Origin: JBKJZO01 sp046715235
GTDB taxonomy: Bacteria > Actinomycetota > Actinomycetes > BP-191
NCBI GenBank assembly: GCA_046715235.1
Contig: JBKJZO010000189.1
Location: 1 to 5,525 of the forward strand
Direction: 5' to 3'
Length of the DNA stretch: 5,525 nucleotides
This document shows positions 5,022 through 5,525 of this stretch, piece after piece. Below the pieces are notes generated by a model, which was given only the letters and a program-made list of their open reading frames with translations, did no database searches and had not been told where the DNA came from. A program made the position numbers and the translations under genes. The number at the start of each line of letters is the position of its first letter. Position 1 is the first letter of the stretch.

Positions 5022-5525
5022 ATGGGCGGGCTCCTGGACGGCTACCGCGGCGCGGGCACCTACGACGAGATGTTCGACGCGTCCGGGCAGCCGCATCCGC
5101 ACACGAAGGCGCTTTATGACCACCTTCAGCTGCTGACCGAGACCGACCTGGCGGAGCGCAACGCCGCCCGCGACCGCAGTTTCCGCGACCAGGGCGTGAC
5201 GTTCTCCCTCGAGGGCCGCGAGGCGGTTTTCCCGCTCGACCTGATCCCCCGGGTCATTCCAGCTGACGAATGGGAGCTGATCGAGGCAGGCGTGATCCAG
5301 CGGGGGCGGGCGCTGGAGGCCTTCCTCGACGACGTCTACGGCGCCCGCAACGTCCTGCGCGACGGGGTCGTGCCGTGGTCACTGGTGTCGACGTCGACCA
5401 ACTTCGCACGACCCGCCGCCGGGATCAGGCCGGCCAACGGCGTTCGGGTGCACCTGGCCGGCATCGACCTGGTTCGCGACGCGGCCGGCGTCATGCGCGT
5501 GCTCGAGGACAACCTTCGGGTGCCG
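5022..5525 (+). CDS. Circularly permuted ATP-grasp family protein, N-terminal part
   Basis: The gene is cut by the right edge after 168 in-frame codons with no stop; the family is usually near 480-500 residues, so about a third is present. The start reads MGGLLDGYRGAGTYDEMFDA. It continues with the family blocks FPLDLIPRVIP (70-80), FLDDVYGARNVLRDGVVP (101-118), HLAGIDLVRD (144-153) and, at the edge, VLEDNLRVP (160-168), the hallmark of the circularly permuted ATP-grasp family. Members are predicted amide-bond ligases that use ATP to activate a carboxylate, often encoded with an alpha-E protein and transglutaminases. The usual acidic insertion after the GVTF strand is short here (SLEGREAVFP). 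The ATG at 5022 fits the family N-terminus, but no clear SD precedes it (CTGGCCC). TGATAA at 5007-5012 could be a -10 element giving a short or leaderless transcript. The alpha-E gene, if present, would lie downstream off the window. Confidence 0.93.
   Translation, partial: MGGLLDGYRGAGTYDEMFDASGQPHPHTKALYDHLQLLTETDLAERNAARDRSFRDQGVTFSLEGREAVFPLDLIPRVIPADEWELIEAGVIQRGRALEAFLDDVYGARNVLRDGVVPWSLVSTSTNFARPAAGIRPANGVRVHLAGIDLVRDAAGVMRVLEDNLRVP

Noticed and set aside
4946..5023. Start of the second transglutaminase at the ATG at 5023
   Set aside because: It would overlap the start codon of the divergent ATP-grasp gene and lacks an SD, while the ATG at 4945 has a strong SD.

Overview
This is a high-GC window with strong G/C preference at third codon positions, purine-rich Shine-Dalgarno (SD) sites and a lipoprotein-type PstS. 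Together these suggest a chromosomal segment of an actinobacterium; the sequence does not fix the genus. I support seven protein genes, one of them cut by the right edge. I see no rRNA, tRNA, CRISPR array or insertion sequence.

Left part (1-1734): pstS, the phosphate-binding lipoprotein of a Pst ABC transporter, runs leftward. The other pst genes would lie off the left edge. It diverges from a rightward gene for a hemerythrin-like (HHE) protein. The shared intergenic region holds three GTTCACC-like direct repeats that look like a PHO box facing pstS, plus a small stem in the pstS leader.

Middle (1735-3171): a 279-base gene-poor stretch carries a strong inverted repeat, probably a terminator between convergent genes, and a faint coding-like relic. 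A leftward pyruvoyl-dependent arginine decarboxylase gene follows, then, divergently, a rightward arsenate reductase (arsC). The 183 bases between these two contain several inverted repeats.

Right part (3168-5525): two leftward transglutaminase-like genes lie in tandem, and a rightward circularly permuted ATP-grasp gene diverges from them and runs off the window. ATP-grasp, transglutaminase and usually an alpha-E protein form a known but poorly characterised gene association. It is predicted to make and cut amide-linked peptide-like products, and its substrate is unknown. The first transglutaminase has a full Cys-His-Asp triad. The upstream one keeps Cys and Asp but has Ala where His is expected. 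The 76-base divergent region contains GTGTTTC repeats spaced 11 bases apart. This cluster is the most interesting part of the window.
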